From contig NZ_CP022161.1 in NCBI RefSeq assembly GCF_002214185.1, positions 4,463,767 through 4,527,766 on the forward strand: 64,000 nt of DNA, given 5' to 3'. The DNA is from Streptomyces capitiformicae (lineage in GTDB: Bacteria; Actinomycetota; Actinomycetes; Streptomycetales; Streptomycetaceae). Both the position numbers and the translations under genes were made by a program. Of this stretch, positions 8,622 to 16,003 are shown in pieces. How positions within the stretch are numbered: the stretch's first letter is position 1; every line of letters begins with the position of its first letter. The notes under the pieces were generated by a model. It had not been told where the DNA came from. It did not search any database and was given only the letters and a program-made list of their open reading frames with translations.

Positions 8622-9263
8622 GTGACAGCCATCGAGCAGACAGAGGCGGCACGCCCGCGGGGCACACGCCTTCCGCGCCGAGCCCGACGGAACCAGCTGC
8701 TGGGCGCCGCCCAGGAAGTCTTCGTGGCCCAGGGATACCACTCGGCCGCGATGGACGACATCGCCGAGCGCGCGGGCGTCAGCAAGCCGGTTCTCTACCA
8801 GCACTTCCCGGGCAAGCTCGACCTCTATCTGGCCCTGCTGGACCAGCACTGCGAGTCCCTCATCCAGGCCGTACGCGGCGCGCTCGCGTCGACGACCGAC
8901 AACAAGCAGCGCGTACGGGCCACGATGGACGCGTACTTCGCGTACGTCGAGGACGAGGGCGGCGCCTTCCGGCTGGTCTTCGAGTCGGACCTGACGAACG
9001 AGCCCGCCGTACGTGAGCGCGTCGACAAGGTCACCACAGAGTGCGCCGAGGCGATCCGCGACGTCATCGCCGAGGACACCGGCCTGTCGAGCGCGGAGGC
9101 GATGCTCCTCGCCTCGGGTCTGGGCGGCCTCGCCCAGGTCGTCGCGCGGTCCTGGCTGCACAGCGACCGCAGTGTCCCGCGCGAGCAGGCGGTCCAGCTG
9201 CTGGCCTCGCTGGCCTGGCGCGGCATCGCAGGCTTCCCGCTGCACGGCACCGACCACCACTGA
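8622..9263 (+). CDS. TetR/AcrR family transcriptional regulator
   Basis: I chose GTG 8622 because it has GGGAGG at the right distance; the frame is open from 8439. The product has 213 residues. The N-terminal helix-turn-helix is typical TetR, with AAMDDIAERAGVSKPVLYQHF at about residues 40-60, followed by a variable all-helical ligand domain. The domain boundaries match a full-length regulator. The preceding 220 bases hold no gene and a possible -10 (TACGAT) near 8572. The ligand and targets are unknown. The DUF3107 gene follows after 150 bases. Confidence 0.88.
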   Translation: MTAIEQTEAARPRGTRLPRRARRNQLLGAAQEVFVAQGYHSAAMDDIAERAGVSKPVLYQHFPGKLDLYLALLDQHCESLIQAVRGALASTTDNKQRVRATMDAYFAYVEDEGGAFRLVFESDLTNEPAVRERVDKVTTECAEAIRDVIAEDTGLSSAEAMLLASGLGGLAQVVARSWLHSDRSVPREQAVQLLASLAWRGIAGFPLHGTDHH

Positions 9264-9415
9264 CCGCAGCACGGCCCGGTCCGGAGTTTTGTTCCCACCC
9301 TCTGTTCGCTGTTGGCGTTCTTGAGCGGAGCGTGGACGTCCCCTCACCGGGCTAATGTGTGCTGGGTACGGCGCGGACGCCCGCGCACTTCACTGACCGT
9401 CGGAGGGACATAGCC

Positions 9416-9643
9416 GTGGAGGTCAAGATCGGCGTGCAGCACGCGCCCCGCGAGATCGTTCTGGAGAGCGGTCAGAGTGCCGAGGAGGTCGAGCGTGCCG
9501 TTGCCGAGGCGCTGGCCGGCAAGTCGGCGCTGCTGAGCCTCACGGACGAACACGGCCGCAAGGTCCTGGTCCCGGCCGACCGTCTCGCGTACGTCGACAT
9601 CGGCGAGTCGGCCGTCCGCAAGGTGGGCTTCAGCGCGCTGTAG
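9416..9643 (+). CDS. DUF3107 domain-containing protein
   Basis: The 75-residue protein starts VEVKIGVQHAPREIVLESG, which is the DUF3107 family from its first residue, and ends VGFSAL. The GTG at 9416 has GGAGGG nine bases upstream. The family is small, cytosolic and conserved in actinobacteria, with no assigned biochemical role. A TAATGT hexamer at about 9354 may be its own -10. A strong terminator follows directly, so it is the last gene of its unit. Confidence 0.85.
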   Translation: MEVKIGVQHAPREIVLESGQSAEEVERAVAEALAGKSALLSLTDEHGRKVLVPADRLAYVDIGESAVRKVGFSAL

Positions 9644-9673
9644 TTCAACGGGCACAGCTCAACAGGCCCGAGG

Positions 9674-9707
9674 GAGGGGCCCGGTGGTGTGAACCACCGG
9701 GCCCCTC
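9674..9707 (+). terminator. Rho-independent-type terminator after DUF3107 gene
   Basis: A perfect 15-bp stem (arms 9674-9688 and 9693-9707) closes a 4-base loop 30 bases after the DUF3107 stop. As usual in Streptomyces there is no long U tract. Confidence 0.8.
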
Positions 9708-9811
9708 TCCATGTCCCGTCCCTCGTCGCCGCCCCATGGATCCCCTTGAATCCCTTGGGCCCGACGCACACAGATGGCGCACAACTCCTCCTCGGAGGAG
9801 GATTGCGTTCG

Positions 9812-9839
9812 TTGACTCGCGGGTAGGACCGGCTACGAC
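9812..9839 (+). promoter_or_regulatory. Candidate sigma70-type promoter
   Basis: TTGACT (9812-9817) and TACGAC (9834-9839) are 16 bases apart and lie 40 bases before the ATG of the 90-residue membrane protein. A small GGAGGA/TCCTCC hairpin sits just upstream. Confidence 0.45.
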
Positions 9840-9880
9840 CGATTTGCCCAGGCCATAGCCGTGCGGGAGGGAAACCGATC

Positions 9881-10153
9881 ATGTTCTTGGAAGCACTCGG
9901 ATCCGCGATCCTTGGCCTCGCCCTGGCCTGCGCCGCGGCCTACCGACTGCCGCACCGCCTGCCGTCCCGCACCCTCGTCCTGCCGACCGGCGTCGCCGGC
10001 GCCCTCTTCGGCGCCTTCCTCACCCACACCGCCCTGGGCTCCGCCACCTACCTGCTCGTCCTCACCGGCGCCCTGATCGTCGCATCGGCCTCACTCTCGC
10101 TGCTCCTGCGCCCGACGGAACGCTTTCGACGCAGCTCATCGGCCCCGGCGTAA
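9881..10153 (+). CDS. Small hydrophobic membrane protein, unknown function
   Basis: The 90-residue product has three hydrophobic stretches (about residues 5-20, 32-48 and 52-72) joined by short loops, and a basic, Arg/Ser-rich C-terminal tail. No family is recognised. The ATG at 9881 has GGGAGGG upstream and a plausible promoter at 9812-9839. A terminator precedes it and a dispersed repeat follows it, so it is probably transcribed alone. Confidence 0.65.
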   Translation: MFLEALGSAILGLALACAAAYRLPHRLPSRTLVLPTGVAGALFGAFLTHTALGSATYLLVLTGALIVASASLSLLLRPTERFRRSSSAPA

Positions 10154-10193
10154 GGGCAACGGGTAAGAAGCGCTGAGCCCAGCGGAGTAAAGG

Positions 10194-10219
10194 GGGCGCG
10201 GGGAACTACGCGACAAGCC
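10194..10219. repeat. Dispersed intergenic repeat, copy 1 (partner at 63558-63583)
   Basis: The 26-base sequence GGGCGCGGGGAACT(A/G)CGCGACAAGCC recurs in inverse orientation at 63558-63583 with one difference. Such GC-rich intergenic repeats are common at 3' ends in Streptomyces. Here it lies between the convergent genes ending at 10153 and 10278. Confidence 0.6.
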
Positions 10220-10277
10220 ACGACGAACCCGCACCCGCCAGACGACACAGGCCCCCCACGGCGACCAGGCGCCCCGT

Positions 10278-11042
10278 TCAGGCCGCGAGGCCCAGCGCAG
10301 CCATCCGCTTCGTGTGCGCCTCAGTGATCCGCGAGAACATCCGCCCCACCTCAGCCAGATCGAAGCCGTCCGCGACGCCACCCACCAGCATGGTGGACAA
10401 GGCATCCCGGTCGGCGACCACCCGCTGCGACTGCGACAGCGCCTCCCCCATCAACCGCCGCGCCCACAGCGCCAACCGCCCGCCCACGCGCGGGTCCTCG
10501 TCGATCGCGGCCCGCACCTTCTCCACGGCGAACCCGGCGTGCCCGGTGTCGTCGAGCACGGCGAGCACCAGCCCGCGCGTGTCCGCGTCGAGATGGGCCG
10601 CGACCTCCCGGTAGAAGTCACTGGCGATCGAGTCGCCGACGTACGCCTTGACGAGCCCCTCCAGCCAGTCCGACGGCGCCGTCTGCTTGTGGAAGCCGTC
10701 GAGCGCGTCGACGAACGGTTCCATGGCCCGCGTCGGCTCCTCCCCGATCTCCGTGAGCCGGTCCCGCAACCTCTCGAAGTGGTGGAACTCGGCGGCCGCC
10801 ATCTTCGCCAGCTCGGCCTTGTCGACGAGCGTCGGCGCCAGCTTCGCGTCCTCCGCGAGCCGTTCGAACGCCGCGAGTTCCCCGTACGCCAGCGCTCCGA
10901 GCAGATCGACCACGGCGGCGCGGTACTGCGGGTCGACGGAGGCCCGGTCCCAGTCCTGGGCGGCGATTCCGGTGACCTCGGCGGTGGTGTCGGCCGTATC
11001 AGCAGTGGCGGCGGAGTTCTCAGGCTTGTCAGACGTCGTCAT
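10278..11042 (-). CDS. Ferritin-like fold protein
   Basis: The start is taken at ATG 11042, giving MTTSDKPEN and 254 residues; the frame continues upstream without homology. The mature part is all helical, with carboxylate/His signatures typical of ferritin-like four-helix bundles: GELAAFERL near residue 60, AAAEFHHFERL near residue 85, and VLDDTGHAGF. These would bind a di-iron or similar centre. Related proteins include MiaE-type tRNA hydroxylases and actinobacterial proteins of unknown role. It is divergent from the DEAD-box helicase gene. Confidence 0.8.
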   Translation of the reverse strand: MTTSDKPENSAATADTADTTAEVTGIAAQDWDRASVDPQYRAAVVDLLGALAYGELAAFERLAEDAKLAPTLVDKAELAKMAAAEFHHFERLRDRLTEIGEEPTRAMEPFVDALDGFHKQTAPSDWLEGLVKAYVGDSIASDFYREVAAHLDADTRGLVLAVLDDTGHAGFAVEKVRAAIDEDPRVGGRLALWARRLMGEALSQSQRVVADRDALSTMLVGGVADGFDLAEVGRMFSRITEAHTKRMAALGLAA

Positions 11043-11464
11043 GAAGCGCACAATAGCTCGCTCGCCGTAGGGCGGAAGGGCGTGGTCAATCAGTGTGACG
11101 ACGACTACGTGACCAAATCGGCCATCGCATGTGCGCGATTCCGGGGTATGGTGGTAATGCGCCTGCTGAGTACGTCGACGTATCCCGCGACATCTCGGGT
11201 ATCTCGACCGTCTCTCGACAGGCCGCACGCATGAGGATGCCCGGTCGGTGGCCCGATCGGCTCCGACCCGACAGCCCTCCTTTTCCGTACGGCATTCCGC
11301 GTACGGCGTCCGGAGGGACCCCTCAGCGGTATGAGCGCTAGAGCGTCGGCAGTGGTCCCGTGCCACACGGCCCGCCCGTGAGGGCGGCCGATGTCCCCTC
11401 GGCACGGTCAGACGACACGACCCCCGCGCTCGCGCCACACCGCGTACACAGAAGAGGCAGCACC
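11043..11464. other. 422-bp divergent regulatory region, no gene
   Basis: The gap lies between the ferritin-like gene and the helicase. It contains a hairpin with CCGTACG and CGTACGG arms around 11288-11312 followed by GGAGGG. It may be a long structured helicase leader, as is common for DEAD-box genes. No protein-coding frame in it looks real. Confidence 0.5.
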
Positions 11465-13405
11465 CTGACTACGACTTTTCGAGATCTCGGAATCCTTCCC
11501 GAGACTGCCGAGGCCCTGGAAGCCGTCGGCATCATCAACCCCTTCCCCATCCAGGAGATGACGCTCCCGGTCGCTCTCTCCGGCACCGACGTCATCGGCC
11601 AGGCCAAGACCGGCACCGGCAAGACGCTCGGCTTCGGCCTCCCGCTCCTCGAGCGCGTCACCGTTCCCGCCGACGTCGAGGCCGGCCGCGCCAAGCCCGA
11701 GGACCTCACCGACGCCCCGCAGGCGCTCGTCGTCGTCCCCACCCGCGAGCTGTGCACGCAGGTCACCAACGACCTGCTGACCGCGGGCAAGGTTCGTAAC
11801 GTCCGCGTCACCGCGATCTACGGCGGCCGCGCCTACGAGCCGCAGGTCGAGGCCCTGAAGAAGGGTGTCGACGTCGTCATCGGCACCCCCGGGCGGCTGC
11901 TCGACCTCGCCGGCCAGAAGAAGCTCAACCTGAAGCACGTCAAGTGCCTGGTCCTCGACGAGGCCGACGAGATGCTCGACCTGGGCTTCCTGCCCGACGT
12001 CGAGAAGATCATCAACATGCTTCCGGCCAGGCGCCAGACGATGCTGTTCTCGGCGACCATGCCGGGCGCGGTCATCGGTCTGGCCCGCCGTTACATGTCG
12101 CAGCCGACCCACATCCGTGCCACGGCGCCGGACGACGAGGGCGCGACGGTAGCGAACACCTCGCAGCACATCTACCGCGCGCACAACATGGACAAGCCCG
12201 AGATGGTCGCGCGCATACTACAGGCCGACGGCCGGGGACTGGCCATGGTCTTCTGCCGTACGAAGCGCACGGCCGCCGACCTCGCCGACCAGCTCAAGCA
12301 GCGGGGCTTCGCCTCCGGCGCGGTCCACGGCGACCTCGGCCAGGGCGCCCGCGAACAGGCCCTGCGGGCCTTCCGCAACGGCAAGGTGGACGTCCTCGTC
12401 TGCACCGACGTCGCCGCACGCGGCATCGACGTCGAGGGTGTCACCCACGTCATCAACTACCAGTCCCCCGAGGACGAGAAGACGTACCTGCACCGCATCG
12501 GCCGTACCGGCCGCGCGGGTGCCAAGGGCATCGCGATCACGCTCGTCGACTGGGACGACATCCCGCGCTGGCAGCTCATCAACAAGGCGCTGGACCTCGG
12601 CTTCAACGACCCGCCGGAGACGTACTCCACCTCCCCGCACCTCTTCGAGGAACTGAACATCCCCGCGGGCACGAAGGGTGTCCTGCCGCGCTCCGAGCGC
12701 ACCCGGGCCGGGCTGGACGCCGAGGAGCTGGAAGACCTCGGCGAGCCGGGCGGCCGTGGTCCGCGCGGTCGTGGCGGCCGTTCCTCGGGCTCGTCGTCCG
12801 CCGAGTCCGAGCGCCCGGCGCGTACGCCGCGCCGTCGCCGCCGCACCCGTGGTGGTGCGACCGTCGACGGGGCGTCCCCGGATGCCGCCGCGGTCACCGA
12901 GTCCGCACCGCCGACGGAGGCTCCGGGCGCCGACTCCGCGGAGTCCGAGCCCCGTACGCCGCGCCGCCGTCGCCGGACCCGTGCCGGTGCGGCTCCCGCC
13001 GCGGAGCCCGCGAGCGCGGCCGAGGCCGTGCTGGAGACGGTCGAAGGCACTCCCGTCGAGGCCGACCAGGCCGCCGAGGAGCCCGCCAAGCCGCGCCGTC
13101 GCCGCACCCGTGGTGCCGTGGCCGCGGAGAGCGCGGTGAAGACCGCCGAGGGCTCTCCCACGCAGGCCGATGTCCAGGCTGTGGCCGGTATTGGGCCTAG
13201 CCAGGCGTCAACGGCAGCTCGCGCGTTGAGCCTGATCCGGTCCGCCTCTCCGGCCTCACCCTCGGGCGCAGGTCACACCACAGCACCGCCCGACCGACCG
13301 AACGCACGGACACCTCCCCTCGGCCTTGCCATTTCTACTCTCGGCGCCTCAGCACTCTCCGGATCAACAGGAAGGCCGCAACGGCGATCAGGGCAACCCC
13401 CATGA
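11465..13405 (+). CDS. DEAD-box ATP-dependent RNA helicase with abnormal C-terminus
   Basis: All helicase motifs are present in order: Q motif NPFPIQEM, Walker A AKTGTGKT, PTRELC, TPGRLLD, DEAD, SAT, VFCRTKRTA, ARGIDV and HRIGRTGRAG. The core is followed by a basic tail with three RRRRTRG-type RNA-binding repeats. Family members begin (M)TTTFRDLGI, so I place the start at a CTG at 11465, which has GAGG at good spacing; ATG 11360 is the alternative. The last 80 residues (from about SPTQADVQ) are unlike the acidic or basic tails of relatives and read into the next gene, so the native 3' end was probably replaced by an insertion near 13190. Confidence 0.9.
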   Translation: MTTTFRDLGILPETAEALEAVGIINPFPIQEMTLPVALSGTDVIGQAKTGTGKTLGFGLPLLERVTVPADVEAGRAKPEDLTDAPQALVVVPTRELCTQVTNDLLTAGKVRNVRVTAIYGGRAYEPQVEALKKGVDVVIGTPGRLLDLAGQKKLNLKHVKCLVLDEADEMLDLGFLPDVEKIINMLPARRQTMLFSATMPGAVIGLARRYMSQPTHIRATAPDDEGATVANTSQHIYRAHNMDKPEMVARILQADGRGLAMVFCRTKRTAADLADQLKQRGFASGAVHGDLGQGAREQALRAFRNGKVDVLVCTDVAARGIDVEGVTHVINYQSPEDEKTYLHRIGRTGRAGAKGIAITLVDWDDIPRWQLINKALDLGFNDPPETYSTSPHLFEELNIPAGTKGVLPRSERTRAGLDAEELEDLGEPGGRGPRGRGGRSSGSSSAESERPARTPRRRRRTRGGATVDGASPDAAAVTESAPPTEAPGADSAESEPRTPRRRRRTRAGAAPAAEPASAAEAVLETVEGTPVEADQAAEEPAKPRRRRTRGAVAAESAVKTAEGSPTQADVQAVAGIGPSQASTAARALSLIRSASPASPSGAGHTTAPPDRPNARTPPLGLAISTLGASALSGSTGRPQRRSGQPP

Positions 13406-13496
13406 GGATCACGATTGCCCCGACGACGACCAGGACCGCCCCAAGCAGGATCAAGATTGCGCCGATTACGAGAAGAAACATCGCGAGGACGGTCAC
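13335..13496 (-). CDS. 53-residue hydrophobic membrane protein
   Basis: A minus-strand frame from GTG 13496 to TAG 13335 codes a protein that is hydrophobic almost throughout (Val, Leu, Ile, Ala, Gly) and ends in a basic RRVLRRRE tail. It would form two tight transmembrane helices or one long hairpin. The start has AGGAGG five bases upstream, the strongest ribosome site in this stretch. Its 3' end overlaps the run-on tail of the helicase by 71 bp. The family is unknown; the size and shape resemble small stress or toxin-like membrane peptides, which is only analogy. Confidence 0.6.
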   Translation of the reverse strand: MTVLAMFLLVIGAILILLGAVLVVVGAIVILMGVALIAVAAFLLIRRVLRRRE

Positions 13497-13715
13497 GGTC
13501 GCCTCCTGTCCCCCTCCCGACTCTGCCCCCTACCCGCCCCCTACCGCAATCTTTTCCGGACAAATCCACCAGCGCACCGCCCCGGCGATGCCCGCCGACT
13601 GAGGTCCGGATTTGCGACCAGGTCGCAGCACCGGTCTCCAGCCCATGGCTGTGACCTGGGTAGACAGCAAACGAGCCAAGGTTCTCCGGAGCTGTCGCCG
13701 TACAGCACAGAAGCA

Positions 13716-13731
13716 CCCGCCACCCCGACAG
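13716..13731. repeat. 16-bp direct repeat, left copy (putative attachment-site half)
   Basis: CCCGCCACCCCGACAG is identical to 15677-15692, where it forms the last bases of a tRNA-Pro 3' fragment. Here no tRNA precedes it, but a terminator follows 10 bases later, as after an intact tRNA. It is read as one end of a roughly 1.96-kb inserted or rearranged segment. Confidence 0.6.
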
Positions 13732-13740
13732 TGAAGCGGT

Positions 13741-13775
13741 CAGGGGCCTGATCCACTGAGTGGATCAGGCCCCTG
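13741..13775. terminator. Strong 16-bp stem terminator
   Basis: A perfect stem with arms 13741-13756 and 13760-13775 encloses a 3-base loop and is followed by ATTCGTTC. It sits just after the left att-like repeat and probably terminated the original tRNA gene. Confidence 0.75.
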
Positions 13776-13826
13776 ATTCGTTCCCCCGGTCCACGACCTC
13801 CGCTGCCCCTGCGAAAACTCGCGACC

Positions 13827-14012
13827 ATGGACCTTCTGGGCCCGCTGTTCCACACCACCGCCATGACCATCAGCCGCGCAGCGAAAGACGTCCGCCCGCT
13901 CCTGGAAGCCCATGGCGTTCATCTCCCCGCCTCAACGGCCCGTTTCCGCACCCGGGAAGACGTCGCCAGGTTCCTCGACCCCGACAAAACCAAGATCAAA
14001 CCGACGTGTTGA
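13827..14012 (+). pseudogene. Short ORF, probable gene fragment of unknown family
   Basis: The 61-residue frame has a coherent composition, with RPLLEAHGVHLPASTARFRT and a KTKIKPTC end. This looks like the C-terminal piece of a larger protein rather than random GC-rich translation. There is no ribosome site before its ATG and it lies inside the att-bounded segment. I could not assign a family; a transposase-associated fragment is one guess. Confidence 0.35.
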
Positions 14013-14026
14013 TTCCCGGCAAGCCC

Positions 14027-14500
14027 TTAGGCCAGGCCGAGCGCGGTGCACAGCGCGGCAACGGCGATCGCCTGTAGGGAGAGGCGGAGCGGAACCACTC
14101 GGTCCCAGCGCCGTTGCAGGGTACGAGCGTTGGGCAATGCCCTTTTTTCGGCGGCCGCGGCGGTGAGCGCACGATTGATCGGTGCGCTGACTCGGAGGTA
14201 GATGCTGATCCAACAGAGGAGGGCCGCCACCGCGAGCATGCTTGCCAACGCGACCGCCGTGCGCCCGGCCACCAGCGCCGCTACCACACTGAGGACGCTT
14301 GTGACGACGCTGAGGACGAACGGGACAGGCATCCGCTGGTCGCCGTACCGGTGAACGTGGCCCATCGTGGTGGTGAGCGTCCGATCATCGACTTCGGACA
14401 GCGCAGACCGAAGGACGATGGCCGCGAACAGATCGGCTCCGTATACAGCCGAACAGGTGAGCACGGCGATACCCGGGAGCACGTGTATCAGGATGTTCAT
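14027..14500 (-). CDS. DUF1772-type (anthrone oxygenase-like) membrane protein
   Basis: The 157-residue protein begins MNILIHVLPGIAVLTCSAVYG and has four hydrophobic helices with a VHRYGDQRMPVP loop, matching small DUF1772 membrane proteins. Relatives are annotated as anthrone-oxygenase-like or simply as membrane proteins. The ATG follows the stop of a truncated upstream frame by only a few bases, suggesting it was once second in an operon. It lies within the element scar and could be a passenger gene. Confidence 0.7.
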   Translation of the reverse strand: MNILIHVLPGIAVLTCSAVYGADLFAAIVLRSALSEVDDRTLTTTMGHVHRYGDQRMPVPFVLSVVTSVLSVVAALVAGRTAVALASMLAVAALLCWISIYLRVSAPINRALTAAAAEKRALPNARTLQRRWDRVVPLRLSLQAIAVAALCTALGLA

Positions 14501-14503
14501 GCT

Positions 14504-14692
14504 TCACCAAACCCAGATCGTGTCGGCTGACTGGACTACAGCCTGCCCGTCCGCGTACATGTGTTCGGGCCGACCGCCGTGATGATAGAGGAGTTGCCGC
14601 TCCGACAGCGGAAAGACCCCTGCTGGAAGCGGAATCGCGGATGTGTTGGCGGTCAGCAGAGGCACGGTCACAGCGATTTGATGGCCAGGAGG
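14504..14692 (-). pseudogene. Truncated reading frame upstream of DUF1772 gene
   Basis: The minus frame reads as a plausible protein end, including AIPLPAGVFPLSERQLLYHH and ending DTIWVW, then stops a few bases before the DUF1772 ATG. Its upstream part is lost where the oppositely oriented DUF499 fragment begins, so a junction lies near 14690. Family unknown. Confidence 0.35.
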
Positions 14693-15647
14693 CCGCGAGT
14701 CAGGGTGATCACGCGCCGGACGGAGAACGTCATCACACCGGTCGAGGGCGATGACATCTTTCCCGTCCTGCATACCCGGCTGTTCCAGAGCACTGGGACT
14801 CCTGCCCAGCGCCGTACGGTCGCGGACGCTTACGGCGACTACTACGCCGAGCAGTTCGGTGGTGCTCTCCCGGCTGTTTACCGTGATCCTGTCTACCGCG
14901 ACCGCATCGAGGCCGCTTACCCCTTCCACCCCGAGCTGATCGATCCGCTCACCCATCGCTGGGGCTCGCTGTCCGGCTTCCAGCGCACGCGCGACGCGCA
15001 CAGCATTAAGGCTCTCCATGCGGAGGGGCGTGTCTCCCCACTCATTCACCCGGGGGACATCCCTCTGCATGACCCCGGGGTGCGAGCCGAGATTTTGAAG
15101 ATCACCGGTGGTTCCTACCTGTCGACTCTGAACGCCGACATCATCCGCGAGGACTCCCGAGCCCGCATCGAGGACCAGCGCCGCGGCGGCGAGATCGAGA
15201 GGTTGCGACTCGCGGCCAAACTCGCCACGACAGCCTTCGTCAACTCCTTCGGTTCCGACAGAGTCCTGGGTGCATCCGACGCCCAGATGGCTGTGGGTGT
15301 GGGCCGACCGGGGCTGTCTCGCGGCGCCCTCGAGGATGTCCGGGACACCGTCAGGAATGTCGCCTGGTACATGCGCTACGAGGGCGGCCGCTACCGTTTC
15401 ACCACCGAACCCAACCTGAACAAGGTCATCGTGGAGCGCGAGAGCGCTGTACCCGAAGACACGATCGCCGAGCTGTTGGAAGAGGCCACCAAGAGTGTGG
15501 CTCCGGCCAAGTCCCCCTGGCGGACGCAGACCGGCGTCCTGGGCTCTGCGGACGTCCGTGACGAACCTCGTCTGACACTCGCTCTGCTCGATCCCGAGCA
15601 CCGGGTCGAGCCTTCCGAACCAGGCACCGTTGGGGACGCAGCCCACC
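14681..15647 (+). pseudogene. Remnant of a DUF499 anti-phage-associated ATPase
   Basis: The fragment carries middle-region landmarks of the large DUF499 ATPases: DDIFPVLHTRLF, AAYPFHPELIDPLTHRWGSL, LIHPGDIPLHDPGVR, LATTAFVNSFG, RYRFTTEPNLNKV and SADVRDEPRLTLALLDPEH. The N-terminal P-loop part and the C-terminal third are absent. There is an internal gap after GFQRTRDA, and the end runs into tRNA sequence. In intact loci DUF499 proteins accompany DUF1156 methyltransferases and helicases in DISARM-related defence clusters. This copy cannot be functional and marks a decayed defence island. Confidence 0.7.
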
Positions 15648-15690
15648 TTCGGGACGAAGAGGTCGTGGGTTCAAATCCCGCCACCCCGAC
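15648..15690 (+). pseudogene. 3' fragment of tRNA-Pro (attachment-site remnant)
   Basis: The 43 bases match the end of an actinobacterial tRNA-Pro(CGG): anticodon loop TTCGGGA, the CGAAG stem half, the T-arm with GGTTCAAATCCC, and acceptor strand CCACCCCGAC. The 5' half, with the complementary GTCGGGGTGG-like acceptor strand, is missing. This is the pattern left when an integrase copies the tRNA 3' end into the distal att site. Confidence 0.75.
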
Positions 15691-15707
15691 AGCGCAGCAC
15701 CGGGTCA

Positions 15708-15737
15708 GGCCCGCCCAGGAAGTTTCCTAGGCGGGCC
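15708..15737. terminator. Terminator behind the tRNA remnant
   Basis: GGCCCGCC-C-AGGAA (15708-15721) pairs with TTCCT-A-GGCGGGCC (15724-15737), a 14-bp stem with one mismatch and a 2-base loop. It follows the tRNA 3' end by 17 bases. Confidence 0.7.
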
Positions 15738-16003
15738 CGATTAGGCGGGCCTGATTCGTGTTGTGTGAGCAACCGTGAGTGACTGCGTGCAACCCTCGGA
15801 GCGAGCACCCCACCCGCCCTCCGCGTGAGCGAGCGCACACCCTCCGCTTGTGTGGGCCAAGTCACAATAACAATAGGGATCCGTCGCACAGCTTTGCGAT
15901 AATCGGTCCTTTTGTCGCTTCCGGCAGCGACTAGGTTTCACATTGACCACACTTCTTTACAGCAGCCTTACATTTAGGGCGGCTCAGAACCGAACACGGG
16001 TGG
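15738..16003 (+). other. 266-bp AT-richer leader of the RHS gene
   Basis: No gene is seen. The region is markedly less GC-rich than its surroundings, with CAATAACAATAGGG and TTTCACATTGACC stretches. TTGACC at 15943 with TTACAT at 15968 is a possible promoter, though the spacer of 19 is long. A small hairpin (GTCGCT/AGCGAC) lies near 15914-15931. Confidence 0.4.

Noticed and set aside
15646..15690. A complete tRNA gene
   Set aside because: Only the 3' 43 bases are present; the 5' acceptor strand and D arm cannot be found upstream.
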